DNA from: Chloroflexota bacterium
GTDB lineage: Bacteria; Chloroflexota; Dehalococcoidia; Lucifugimonadales; Australimonadaceae
Assembly: GCA_028874795.1 (NCBI GenBank)
Contig: JAPPHT010000056.1
Coordinates: 62,001 to 126,000 of the forward strand
Length of the DNA stretch: 64,000 nt
Direction of reading: 5' to 3'
The position numbers and the translations under genes are program-made. The notes under the pieces are model-generated. The model was not told where the DNA came from and searched no databases. It saw only the letters and a program-made list of their open reading frames with translations. Below, piece by piece: positions 8,778 to 16,335 of the stretch; within the stretch, counting starts at the first letter, position 1, and each line of letters starts with the position of its first letter.

Positions 8778-10010
8778 TCACCAATCTCCCCGGTGTGAAT
8801 CTTCAAGATGCGTGTCGTACGGCGCCACGCACGTTACGGTCGTTCCATGTCCCGGTCCGTCTGACCTCGCTTCAAGTCTGCCTCCCATCCGCTCAGCGTC
8901 CCTTCTCATGTTCCTGAAGCCGTGTCCACGCTGAGCGTAGTCGGGCGGAAGGCCCACGCCGTCGTCGGATATCGACATGCGCAGACTCTCCCTCCCGAAG
9001 TCCAGGCTGATGGTGACCCTGTGCGCCGACGCGTGCCGCATGGCGTTCGTCATCGCGTTGTGCGCGATCGAGAACAGCAGGCCCCGGGTCACCGCCGATA
9101 GCGGAGGCTCACTGCCGGACTGCACCACGTCCACGGGGACCGAGGTGATGGTGGTGAATGCCCCCGCGTGCGCAGCGAGTACGTCGCCGAGCCCCTGGCC
9201 GTCGAAGATGAGCCCGCTGTCTATCGGGTGTCGCAACTCCCACATGGACGCCTTCGACAGCGCGTGCGTCGCCGTGAGCCTCGCAACCTGCTCTGCGCTC
9301 GCCGATTCGGCCTCAGCTATCGCCGATTCGATACCCAACCCGATCATGTACGCGGATTGAGCAACCGTGTCATGGATGGTCCGGGAGAGCTCGATGCGCT
9401 CTCTGTGGAGCTCCCGCTCCCGTTGAACGGCCATCGCTCTCCTGAGGCGCTCGAACCTGGAGATGAGGTTGACCACTATCACCATTGCATACATCGCGGC
9501 GATCCTGGCGATCAGTACTTTCTCTTCCTTCGCGGCAAGGTCGAGCCCATCCCCTGTCACGAGCACCACCACGCTGTACAGGACGGCTGCCATGGTCACC
9601 CACGCGAAACTGGTCCTGAAGGAGGCGAACGCCACGGCGAACATGGCGAGAGCCGGGTAGTACAGCAGGTAGCACAGCGTCTCCAGCCCCCCGCCGACGG
9701 CGGCGCCTCCCGTGATCAGGGCCATGTCCATCGCACTGAGCGAGAGCAGGCATTGCCAGGTCACGCTCCTGCCGCTGCGCACCAGGAACTGGACGTAGCC
9801 GTTGAAGCACATGGCAAGCAGGGCGAGCAGGATGAAGGAAGCGTGGATGGGAAGCGTGTAGTCGGGGCGATAGGCCAGCAGCGCCAGAGCGACCACGAGG
9901 ATGCACCAACGCACCCATACGGAGATCGCGGCTGCGTAGCGCAGACCTTCGGGGTCCGTCCACTCCTGAATACCGAGGCGTTGCGGTGAGAGTTCGGTAT
10001 ACGCGTTCAT
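8778..10010 (-). CDS. NarL-type sensor histidine kinase with multi-span membrane sensor
   Basis: HisKA_3/HPK7-type kinase of 410 residues. Residues 25-185 hold about six membrane helices without an obvious extracellular sensor domain, so the signal may be sensed in the membrane. A short coiled segment leads to the phospho-accepting His213 (ELSRTIHDTVAQS). The HATPase part shows NAMTNAMRHASA, DDGVGLPPDY and GHGFRNMRRDAERMGG. The start at 10010 is chosen because the upstream frame (to 10154) covers a repeat-rich regulatory stretch. The response regulator gene follows directly; the pair forms one operon. Confidence 0.9.
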   Translation of the reverse strand: MNAYTELSPQRLGIQEWTDPEGLRYAAAISVWVRWCILVVALALLAYRPDYTLPIHASFILLALLAMCFNGYVQFLVRSGRSVTWQCLLSLSAMDMALITGGAAVGGGLETLCYLLYYPALAMFAVAFASFRTSFAWVTMAAVLYSVVVLVTGDGLDLAAKEEKVLIARIAAMYAMVIVVNLISRFERLRRAMAVQRERELHRERIELSRTIHDTVAQSAYMIGLGIESAIAEAESASAEQVARLTATHALSKASMWELRHPIDSGLIFDGQGLGDVLAAHAGAFTTITSVPVDVVQSGSEPPLSAVTRGLLFSIAHNAMTNAMRHASAHRVTISLDFGRESLRMSISDDGVGLPPDYAQRGHGFRNMRRDAERMGGRLEARSDGPGHGTTVTCVAPYDTHLEDSHRGDW

Positions 10011-10068
10011 GTTGTCGAACTGTTTCGGTCGTAGGGCTTGCCCGGCGCACCGGTCCCCTCTACTACCA

Positions 10069-10156
10069 TGATACAGGAGCACAGGGACATTGATACATAC
10101 AAATGAAGATACCAATACAGAGGGAAAGGCACAGTGATACAGAAACGCAGACACTC
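10069..10156 (-). promoter_or_regulatory. Phased 22-bp direct repeats upstream of the two-component operon
   Basis: The pentamer ATACA (TGTAT on the minus strand) recurs at 10071, 10093, 10115 and 10137, exactly 22 bp apart; three copies share the longer TGATACA. A spacing of two helical turns puts all copies on one face of the DNA. The array starts about 60 bp upstream of the kinase start codon. It is likely a binding array for a regulator, possibly the NarL-type regulator of the same operon. Confidence 0.5.
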
Positions 10157-10203
10157 ATGCCAACGAGGAGCCGGGACTCTCGTCTCGCGGCGGGACAGCG
10201 GTG

Positions 10204-10893
10204 CTAGCCCGCCTGCTCTCCCAGCAGCAACGGCCTGACCTCCGACACGTGGCCCACGTGATGGTCCGGCGGTCCGACGCCGTCCGGCCACGACTGCCCG
10301 TTCGACACCCACGCGGTCGAGAGTCCGATGTCCTTCGCGCCGACCATGTCCGCCGCAACGTCGTCCCCGACGAACAGCACGTTCCGTCCCGGGGGCAGCC
10401 CCAGGCAGTCGAGCGCCAGCCGGAAGATCGCGGGATCAGGCTTCCGGCAGCCCGCTTCGTCCGAGACGATGACACACCCGGTGAGCCCCTCCAACCCGCG
10501 TGACCTGATCGTCATGTGCTGCCCCGACGACGGTCCGTTGGTGACGATGCCCCACGGCACGCCTGCCGCGTTCAGGTCACGCAGTAGGGGAAGCACCTTG
10601 GGGTCCGGCGGCAGCACCGAGCGCGACGCCTGCAGATACCAGTTCGACAGCTCATCGTGCGGCAGCCCGATGCCCGGCCACTCCTCGAGCGTACGGGCGA
10701 TGAGCCGCTCCCTCCCCGCCAGGCCTCTTTCGTCGAATGCTGCGAACTTCGCTTCAGCCTCATCGACGGTCGCGGCGGCGCGCACGACGGGATACGTCTC
10801 GTGCAACAGCCGGCCGGTCGCACGTATCGCGGCGTCGCGGTCCCAGAGCGTGTTGTCGAGATCGAAGAGCGCTGCAGTGTACAGAGGTGGCAT
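10204..10893 (-). CDS. HAD-superfamily hydrolase (phosphoglycolate phosphatase-like)
   Basis: HAD phosphatase of 229 residues. Motif I is FDLDNTLWD, motif II IVTNGP, motif III the Lys in GCRKPDPAIF, and motif IV VGDDVAADMVGAK, so all catalytic parts are present. The ATG at 10893 follows GGAGA. It is the last gene of a minus-strand operon (Nudix, HAD, HAD) that lies behind a TPP riboswitch. The substrate is unknown; a thiamin-phosphate or thiamin-precursor phosphate is suggested only by the riboswitch. Confidence 0.9.
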   Translation of the reverse strand: MPPLYTAALFDLDNTLWDRDAAIRATGRLLHETYPVVRAAATVDEAEAKFAAFDERGLAGRERLIARTLEEWPGIGLPHDELSNWYLQASRSVLPPDPKVLPLLRDLNAAGVPWGIVTNGPSSGQHMTIRSRGLEGLTGCVIVSDEAGCRKPDPAIFRLALDCLGLPPGRNVLFVGDDVAADMVGAKDIGLSTAWVSNGQSWPDGVGPPDHHVGHVSEVRPLLLGEQAG

Positions 10894-10912
10894 CAGGGGT
10901 CTCCTCGATCCA

Positions 10913-11578
10913 CTACGCCTGCGCTCCGTCGATCCCCAGCAGCGCCGGGAGCGAGGCCATGTCAGCGAACCGTTCAACTCTCCTCGCGTGGGCGACATCG
11001 CTGGTCGGGCTGGCCGCGTACGCCAGTACCCTCATCCCAGCCGCCAGGGCCGCCTGTACCCCTGCGTCACTGTCCTCGATGACGACGCAATCCGACGGAG
11101 AGAACCCCATCGTCTCGGCGGCGTGGAGAAACACGTCGGGATGGGGCTTGCCCCGCGCCACGAGTGCAGCGCTGAACAGCCGCCCCTCGAACCAGGGGTG
11201 CAGGCCGGTGAGCTTCAACCGCTGCTCTATCGCGCGCGGCGAGGCGTTCGAACCGACGCAGACCGCCATCCCCGAGCCAACAACCGCGCGTACGGCATCG
11301 GCGACGCCCGGGACTGCGCGGAGTCCATCCTCCACCGCTACCCGTTCGGCTTCCTCGAAACGGTCCACAAGGTCGTCCGGCAACAGGACGCCCCAGTGCG
11401 CCAGCACCGTATCGTGGACCTGATCGTTGGAGACGCCGTGAAAGCGCGCCTGTATCTCGTCCAGGTCCAGGTTCAGGCCGTAGTGCGCGAGAACGTCTCT
11501 CATCGCCCGGCTGGTCAGGGGTTCGCTGTCGACCAGCACGCCGTCACAATCGAATATCACCAGTCTGGGGGGATTCAT
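10913..11578 (-). CDS. HAD-superfamily hydrolase (beta-phosphoglucomutase/phosphatase-like)
   Basis: HAD protein of 221 residues. Motif I is FDCDGVLVDSEP, a form common to beta-phosphoglucomutase-like phosphatases. Motif II is VGSNAS, motif III the Lys in RGKPHPDVF, motif IV VIEDSDAGVQAALAAGM. The ATG at 11578 overlaps the stop of the Nudix gene by four bases (ATGA), so the two are coupled. It lies 19 nt ahead of the second HAD gene. Control by the upstream TPP riboswitch suggests a role in thiamin phosphate chemistry; this is inference. Confidence 0.9.
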   Translation of the reverse strand: MNPPRLVIFDCDGVLVDSEPLTSRAMRDVLAHYGLNLDLDEIQARFHGVSNDQVHDTVLAHWGVLLPDDLVDRFEEAERVAVEDGLRAVPGVADAVRAVVGSGMAVCVGSNASPRAIEQRLKLTGLHPWFEGRLFSAALVARGKPHPDVFLHAAETMGFSPSDCVVIEDSDAGVQAALAAGMRVLAYAASPTSDVAHARRVERFADMASLPALLGIDGAQA

Positions 11579-11991
11579 TGCGCCCATGGTCCTTGCACAC
11601 GCATCGCGATCTCGATGAGCTGAGGCATCGTCGCGCTTGCCAGTTCCAGACGCGGCAGGTCGCTGCAGCCCACCCAAGCAACTTCGGAGTGCTCATGCTC
11701 TTGCAGGTTGTGGGGGGTCCCAATCCATCGCGTAACTCGGAAGAAATGAACAGGCAACTCCTCCACGTTGACATCGGGGCGGCGCAGGTCGAAGTACTGA
11801 GTCGGCACGATGCCTAACTCCTCACTCAACTCTCTCGTCAGAGTCTCCTCAGGCTCCTCTCCGGCTTCACCATGGCCACCGGGAAAGTCCCATACCCCAG
11901 GGTAGAGTTCCCTCGCCAGAGAACGCTTCACCAAGAGCACGCGATCCCCTTCAAGGAGAATGCCTAGAGCAACGAACCGATTCGTGACCAT
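11575..11991 (-). CDS. Nudix hydrolase, first gene behind a TPP riboswitch
   Basis: Nudix hydrolase of 138 residues with a complete Nudix box, from GGHGEAGEE to RELSEELGI. It would cleave a diphosphate bond. The start codon lies about 80 nt downstream of the TPP riboswitch aptamer on the same strand and follows a GGAG/AGAGG-type ribosome-binding site. It is the first gene of the Nudix-HAD-HAD operon. Nudix enzymes acting on thiamin diphosphate, its damaged analogues or HMP diphosphate are known, which fits the riboswitch, but the substrate is not visible in the sequence. Confidence 0.92.
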   Translation of the reverse strand: MVTNRFVALGILLEGDRVLLVKRSLARELYPGVWDFPGGHGEAGEEPEETLTRELSEELGIVPTQYFDLRRPDVNVEELPVHFFRVTRWIGTPHNLQEHEHSEVAWVGCSDLPRLELASATMPQLIEIAMRVQGPWAQ

Positions 11992-12040
11992 ACGTAAACC
12001 TCTACTCCGCCGACACCAGGCCCAATGCGATACTCCCGTT

Positions 12041-12060
12041 AACCAGGAACCACTCCGCTG
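12041..12060 (-). terminator. Possible expression-platform hairpin of the TPP riboswitch (extends to about 12069)
   Basis: On the minus strand CCACTCC and GGAGTGG (between about 12069 and 12050) form a perfect 7-bp stem around CTCAGC, followed by TTCCTGG rather than a clean U tract. The aptamer 3' end contains GAGGGA, which can pair with TCCCTC in this stem. The two structures would be mutually exclusive, as in a transcriptional on/off switch. The mechanism is inferred. Confidence 0.4.
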
Positions 12061-12071
12061 AGGGAGTGGTC

Positions 12072-12171
12072 TTGACTTATCCCTCCGCTGGCATTACCCA
12101 GATCAGGTTGCCGGTCGCTCCGTAACGCGGAGCCTCTAAGCCGGGCCACACCCAGCTCCCGGTATGTATGT
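12072..12171 (-). promoter_or_regulatory. TPP (THI-box) riboswitch
   Basis: Read on the minus strand, the region holds the conserved core ACCTGATCTGGGTAATGCCA followed by GCGGAGGGA, which matches the TPP riboswitch signature with one change. The 5' half has CGGGAGC and GCTTAGAG, corresponding to the GGGGnGC and CTGAGA elements, and a variable stem between them. A weak P1 (ACATA with TAAGT) can close it. It lies directly upstream of the Nudix-HAD-HAD operon and downstream of the acetyltransferase gene. TPP binding normally lowers expression of the genes behind it. Confidence 0.93.
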
Positions 12172-12254
12172 TCTTGGAGATGAGTTTAGCAGGTCGCGTA
12201 GGACTCGGCCACCATTGCAAAGAGGGCCAAGACACTGTCAGACCTTCAGCGGCC

Positions 12255-12848
12255 TCAGAGCAGCGGCACGTGGGGCGCCGCGGTCCTGGGCAGCAGGCCG
12301 GTCGCCCTCGGGTCGTCCGTAACCTCGATCTGCCTGCGGAACGGCACGAACCCGGACCGGATGTAGAAGTCCAGCGCGCGTGGGTGGTCGAGCGAGCACG
12401 TGTGCACCCACAACCTCCGGATGGTGCGCGTCCAGGCGAGCTCAAGCACCCGATTCATCATCCAACGCCCGGCTCCCTTGCCGACCATCGCCGGGGTCAG
12501 CCCGAAGAAGCTGATCTCACACTCGTCCTCGTTTCGGAAGTCGAGTTCCACCACGCCTTCCGCCTGCCCTTCCGCCTCGAACACATAGGCTTCATAGAGC
12601 GGGTCGCCGAGTACGTCCCGGAGCTCGTCGTCGCTCATCAGAAGGCGTGACGTCCACAGCCAGTCCTCGCCTATCCGTCTGAACAGGGTGCGGTACCGGT
12701 CAGGAGCGGACGGGTCGACCTTTCGGAGGTTCCACGAACTCTCCGAGCGTTCGGCGCGCTCCTGCGGGCGCTCGAACATCTGCAGGTGTGTGACGACCGA
12801 GGCGGTCTTGCCGGCGGGGACGTCGCTGTGGCCGTCAGGAATCTCCAT
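12255..12848 (-). CDS. GNAT-family N-acetyltransferase
   Basis: Acetyl-CoA-dependent acyltransferase of 197 residues. The GNAT core is visible as EGVVELDFRNEDECEISFFG, then the acetyl-CoA pyrophosphate loop in MVGKGAGRWMMNRV, then LDHPRALDFYIRSGFVPFR at the C-terminus. The ATG at 12848 directly follows a leftover of an inositol-phosphate synthase gene end (12851-12882). Its stop is about 80 nt ahead of the TPP riboswitch. The acceptor substrate is unknown. Confidence 0.88.
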   Translation of the reverse strand: MEIPDGHSDVPAGKTASVVTHLQMFERPQERAERSESSWNLRKVDPSAPDRYRTLFRRIGEDWLWTSRLLMSDDELRDVLGDPLYEAYVFEAEGQAEGVVELDFRNEDECEISFFGLTPAMVGKGAGRWMMNRVLELAWTRTIRRLWVHTCSLDHPRALDFYIRSGFVPFRRQIEVTDDPRATGLLPRTAAPHVPLL

Positions 12849-12850
12849 CT

Positions 12851-12882
12851 CTAGTCCTGGTGGTAGTACTCCAGGCCGAGGT
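12851..12882 (-). repeat. Copy of the 3' end of the inositol-phosphate synthase gene
   Basis: A 32-bp segment matches 13381-13412 with one mismatch. It encodes the same last residues (LGLEYYHQD and stop) on the minus strand. A faint further match (ETWRW against NTLRW) suggests a decayed paralogous gene end rather than chance. The two copies are direct repeats flanking the small membrane protein gene. Confidence 0.7.
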
Positions 12883-12919
12883 CGCTGGTTCCCGTCCACC
12901 GCCACGTTTCCGCGGCCCA

Positions 12920-13264
12920 CTACCCTCCGCCGCTCAGCATGAGAACCATCAATGGCCAGAGTAACACAGAGAGGATGCCCTCTAAGCTGAACAGATTGCC
13001 GACCCACCTGTCGGAGTCCCAAAAGAAGTTGATCGGACCGCCCCAGTAAGCTGGAACAATCAAGAATGCGAGAATGAGGTACGCGCTTGATGAGACGAGG
13101 GCTCCGGTCGGAACGAGGACTCTATTCCATCTCCAGCCACGCCGCATGCATACGGGAGCGAGTAACGCGAAAGACATCCCAGTCCACGCAGCAAACATCG
13201 AAAGGCCGAAGACCGGTCCCCCGAAGTTCCGTGCAAAGAATCCGTATGTCCAAAACTCATCCAT
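12920..13264 (-). CDS. Small integral membrane protein of unknown function
   Basis: A 114-residue protein with about four hydrophobic segments, including FGLSMFAAWTGMSFALLAPV, LVPTGALVSSSAYLILAFLI and LEGILSVLLWPLMVLMLSG. I do not recognise a family. ATG at 13264 gives the shortest sensible product; an in-frame ATG at 13339 would add 25 polar residues. It sits between two direct copies of the 3' end of the neighbouring synthase gene, so the stretch could have been inserted or duplicated as a unit. Codon use is slightly less G+C-rich than its neighbours. Confidence 0.6.
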   Translation of the reverse strand: MDEFWTYGFFARNFGGPVFGLSMFAAWTGMSFALLAPVCMRRGWRWNRVLVPTGALVSSSAYLILAFLIVPAYWGGPINFFWDSDRWVGNLFSLEGILSVLLWPLMVLMLSGGG

Positions 13265-13380
13265 GAGGTAAGGCTGTCCTGGCCCTCTTGAGGCTACACT
13301 CGTCGTGACCCCCGGCGGGCCAGGCGTGGCACCAGTCATCTTGTCGGCCCGGTCGGCCGTGCCGGGATCCCACCCGCCTG

Positions 13381-14904
13381 CTAGTCCTGGTGGTAGTACT
13401 CGAGGCCGAGGTGGGTGATCTGCTCCTCGCCCATCATCCAGCGCAGGGTGTTCTTCAGCTTCGTCTGCTGGATGAACAGGTCGTGCTCCGGGTAGAGGTT
13501 CCGCGCGTGGTGCGGGCTCTTGAAGTAGAACGACAGCCACTCCTGGATGCCCGACATTCCCGCCCTCCGCGCCAGGTCCATGAAGAGGACGAGGTCCAAC
13601 ACGATGGGCGCCGCGAGGATGGAGTCCGAGCAGAGGAAGTCGATCTTCATCTGCATGGGATGCCGCAGCCACCCGAACAGGTCGACGTTGTCCCAGCCCT
13701 CCTTCGCGTCCCCGCGCGGCGGGTAGTAGTTGATGCGCACCTTGTGATAGACGTCGCCGTAGAGGTTCGGATACATATCCGGCTGCAGGATGTGCTCCAG
13801 CACGCCGAGCTTCGACTCCTCCTTCGTGCGGAAGTTTTCCGGCTCGTCGAGCACTTCACCGTCGCGGTTGCCGAGGATGTTGGTGGAGAACCAGCCGTTC
13901 AGCCCCAGCATGCGCGCCTTCAGCATCGGGCCGATGACGGTCTTCACCAGCGTCTGGCCGGTCTTGAAGTCCTTGCCGCAGATGGGCACGCCCCTGTCTC
14001 GCGCGAGCCGTTCGAGCGCCGGTATGTCCACCGTCAGGTTCGGCGCGCCGTTGATGTACGGCACGCCTTCCTGCAGCGCGGCGTAGGCATAGATCATCGA
14101 CGGCGCGATGTTGGGGTCGCTCGAGTGCAGCGCGGAGACGAAGCTCTCGATGTCCTGGTGTATCTCTTCCTCGGTAATGAATTTCTCGGTGGACGCGCAC
14201 CAGATCATCACCAGCCTGTCACAGCCGTTCTCCTCCTTGAACCGGCGCATGTCCTCCCTGATCGTCTCGACCGCATCGAGCTTGCTGCCGACCTGCTTGA
14301 CGTTCGTACCGTTGATGCGCTTGGCGTAGTCCTGGTCGAACACCGCGGGCATCGGTTCGATCGCCCTGAGGTAGTCCGCGATCGGCTCGATCTCTTCGTA
14401 ACGGTCGAGCACGCCTGCCCGGAGCGCGGCCTCGTAGGCGTTGTCCGGTATCGGGTCCCACGCGCCGAAGACCAGTTGGTCGAGCTCTGCGAGCGGCACG
14501 AACTCCTTGATGAGCGGCGCCCGGCTGTCGGTCCGCCTGCCGAGCCGGATCGTCGCCATCTGCGTGAGCGACCCGACCGGCTCGCCGGAGCCGCGCCGTA
14601 TGTGCTCGACGCCTGCGATGACGGTCGACGAGACCGCCCCTAGCCCCACCATCAGGACCCCGAGCTTGCCGTCCGCCGGCTCGACGCCGTCCACGGTCGA
14701 CTCCATGAAGTCGCTTGGGTCGAGCGCGATGCCCCGTCTCCGGGCGAGGTCCATGAGCGTCCCATGCCACTGGGCGGGGATCCTTCCCGTCCTGGCCCAG
14801 TGCTGCACGGTGCTCTGGCGTCTGCCCAGCAGGCCCGCCAGCGCGGACTGCCCTCCGAAGCGTTCGATGATCTGCTTTGCGGTGTTGTGCTGTTGTGTGC
14901 TCAT
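13381..14904 (-). CDS. Myo-inositol-1-phosphate synthase with N-terminal helix-turn-helix domain
   Basis: NAD-dependent synthase of 507 residues that would convert glucose 6-phosphate to inositol 3-phosphate (equals 1L-myo-inositol 1-phosphate). Residues from about 78 on show the Rossmann start GVLMVGLGAVSSTVIAGVEHI, and later GKDFKTGQTLVKTVIGPML with family-typical lysines, followed by NILGNRDG and FLCSDSILAAPIVLDLV. Residues 8-60 (IIERFGGQSALAGLLGRRQS, then TVQHWARTGRIPAQW) look like a Cro/YdaS-type helix-turn-helix, an unusual addition to this enzyme. Inositol phosphate would feed phosphatidylinositol or compatible-solute synthesis. A strong promoter lies just upstream. Confidence 0.9.
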   Translation of the reverse strand: MSTQQHNTAKQIIERFGGQSALAGLLGRRQSTVQHWARTGRIPAQWHGTLMDLARRRGIALDPSDFMESTVDGVEPADGKLGVLMVGLGAVSSTVIAGVEHIRRGSGEPVGSLTQMATIRLGRRTDSRAPLIKEFVPLAELDQLVFGAWDPIPDNAYEAALRAGVLDRYEEIEPIADYLRAIEPMPAVFDQDYAKRINGTNVKQVGSKLDAVETIREDMRRFKEENGCDRLVMIWCASTEKFITEEEIHQDIESFVSALHSSDPNIAPSMIYAYAALQEGVPYINGAPNLTVDIPALERLARDRGVPICGKDFKTGQTLVKTVIGPMLKARMLGLNGWFSTNILGNRDGEVLDEPENFRTKEESKLGVLEHILQPDMYPNLYGDVYHKVRINYYPPRGDAKEGWDNVDLFGWLRHPMQMKIDFLCSDSILAAPIVLDLVLFMDLARRAGMSGIQEWLSFYFKSPHHARNLYPEHDLFIQQTKLKNTLRWMMGEEQITHLGLEYYHQD

Positions 14905-14912
14905 GGCAGAGC

Positions 14913-14941
14913 AAGCTACCGATAAAATCGTTAGCTGTCAA
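14913..14941 (-). promoter_or_regulatory. Sigma-70-type promoter of the inositol-phosphate synthase gene
   Basis: On the minus strand a consensus -35 TTGACA (14941-14936) and a -10-like TAGCTT (14918-14913) are 17 bp apart and lie just upstream of the start codon at 14904. The short leader leaves room for little besides initiation. Confidence 0.6.
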
Positions 14942-14950
14942 GCCGGCACG

Positions 14951-15928
14951 TCAGTTGCCAGCGCCGAGGACGCCCTCTCCGCCGACGGCCCGCAGCGCCT
15001 CACTGAAAGCCTCGATGGCCCGGAGCGGGTCTTCGCCCGCAAACTGGACGCGGGCTATGAAGTGACGGCTCTTCGTCTCCTCAGCGAACGCAAGCGCCCT
15101 CGTCGCCGCCTCGCCGGGAGTGCCCGACGCCACCATCGCGTCCACGAGCTGCCGCACCTGCGCCGACGACAACTTCGATACGGTCGAGACGTCCGCGAGC
15201 AGCGGCATCCGTTCCCGCAGCACCCGGGAGAAGACCCTGCTCCGCCGCAACACGTTGGAGAGCGCGTACTCCGCGGCGCTCTCGTACGCGTGGTCCGGCG
15301 AGTCCGCCATGAACACCGGCAGCCCCAGGGCGACCGGGATACGTTCCTCTTCCCGCCCCGCGGCGCGGGCCCCGGCCTGAACGTGCCCCACCGCGACAGC
15401 CGCCACTTCGGGATCGACGCCCACCATCGCGTAGACGCCGTCGGCGGACGCGCCGCCTGCCTCGAGCATGCCCGGGCTGCTGGCGTTGATGTAGACGGGC
15501 ACGGAGGGCTCGGACGAGAGCTCGGTCGCCAGCGTCCGCCGGATCGCCTCCGCGGCCTCCCGCATCTCCGAGACGGTTGCGCCGGGTCTGCCCACGTACT
15601 CGACCGCGTTCTGCCCGCTCCCGATAACGAGACGGGCGCGTCCCGGCGCCAGCTCCCCCAGCGTCGCGGCGAGCGTCGCCAGCATCCGGGTGTTGCGGGA
15701 GACCGGGTTGGCGACCGACGGGAAGAGCGTCACGCGTTCCGTGCGCTGGGCGGCGAGCGCCAGGCGGACGAACACGTCCCTGCCGGTGTGCGGGTGGTCC
15801 GGCATCCCCACGCCCGCGAAGCCCAGCTCTTCCGCCCGCACCGCGAACCGCGACGACTCGGCGAGCGGCTGGTTCGTCGGGTCGTTGACGTCGATGCGCA
15901 GGCGCAGTTCCGCTGCGGTGTCGGACAT
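14951..15928 (-). CDS. Luciferase-like (LLM class) flavin- or F420-dependent oxidoreductase
   Basis: TIM-barrel oxidoreductase of 325 residues in the bacterial luciferase-like family. Typical parts are RFAVRAEELGFAGVGMPDHP, LGELAPGRARLVIGSGQNAVEYVG, and VPVYINASSPGMLEAGGASADG near the cofactor site. FMN with a reductase, or coenzyme F420, could be the cofactor; the sequence alone does not settle which. Its minus-strand end lies just upstream of the inositol-phosphate synthase promoter. A single such gene here fits a lineage rich in flavin monooxygenases. Confidence 0.87.
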   Translation of the reverse strand: MSDTAAELRLRIDVNDPTNQPLAESSRFAVRAEELGFAGVGMPDHPHTGRDVFVRLALAAQRTERVTLFPSVANPVSRNTRMLATLAATLGELAPGRARLVIGSGQNAVEYVGRPGATVSEMREAAEAIRRTLATELSSEPSVPVYINASSPGMLEAGGASADGVYAMVGVDPEVAAVAVGHVQAGARAAGREEERIPVALGLPVFMADSPDHAYESAAEYALSNVLRRSRVFSRVLRERMPLLADVSTVSKLSSAQVRQLVDAMVASGTPGEAATRALAFAEETKSRHFIARVQFAGEDPLRAIEAFSEALRAVGGEGVLGAGN

Positions 15929-16028
15929 CGAGGCGTGCCTCCCTGGAGATCGCGCTCACCATAGCACCCGCAGGCTGCAACGACCGGCGTGCTATGGATC
16001 GTCTGAACAAGCTAGGGGCCAACCGTAC

Positions 16029-16080
16029 CCGTCATTCCCGCACCGGCAGGGATCCAGCGTGCGCGGGCAGCACACGGGTT
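16029..16080. repeat. Dispersed repeat, GTCATTCCCGC family
   Basis: Starts CGTCATTCCCGCACCGGCAG and continues with CCAGCGTGCGCGGGCAGCACA. The same core recurs at 19656, 44959, 46337, inside the gene at 50902, and inverted at about 38379. The inner GGCGGGAATCC part pairs with GTTCCCGC-type sequence, so the element can fold as a hairpin. Confidence 0.7.
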
Positions 16081-16098
16081 GTGGGGAGCGAGTGTAAT

Positions 16099-16142
16099 GT
16101 TGTCATGCTGAGCGGAGCGCAGCGGAGTCGAAGTATCTCTCA
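16099..16142. repeat. Dispersed repeat, GTCATGCTGAGCG type
   Basis: The sequence TTGTCATGCTGAGCGGAGCG, followed by CAGCGGAGTCGAAGTATCTC, resembles an intergenic repeat family found in many bacterial genomes. Only one copy is seen in this window. Confidence 0.5.
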
Positions 16143-16268
16143 GGGGACGCCCGTTCGTTCAGAGCATCCCTGAGTACGCGCATCCGGGCTGTGGATCGAG
16201 GGGTTCCGGGAACATGGCACCCGCCCCTTTCGCAATCGTCTCCTGTCCGCGTACGCGGGTCGAGAAGA

Positions 16269-16297
16269 TTGCACTGACCTGGCAGAAGGCATATGGT
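16269..16297 (+). promoter_or_regulatory. Promoter of the VapBC module
   Basis: TTGCAC (16269-16274) and TATGGT (16292-16297) are separated by 17 bp and lie about 40 bp upstream of the antitoxin start. No clear palindrome was found around it. Confidence 0.5.
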
Positions 16298-16335
16298 AGA
16301 AAGCGTCGCAGAGATTCTACCCTGACGGTGCTCCG

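Larger units (their letters stand above)
15929..16335. other. Intergenic stretch with two dispersed repeats and a promoter
   Basis: No gene is seen in these 407 bases. They hold one copy of the GTCATTCCCGC repeat family (about 16029-16080), one copy of a GTCATGCTGAGCG-type repeat (about 16099-16142), and the promoter of the VapBC module at 16269-16297. Confidence 0.7.

Noticed and set aside
8577-10154. Longer start of the histidine kinase at 10154
   Set aside because: The extra 48 codons translate the 22-bp phased repeat region and carry no domain. ATG 10010 gives a normal kinase.
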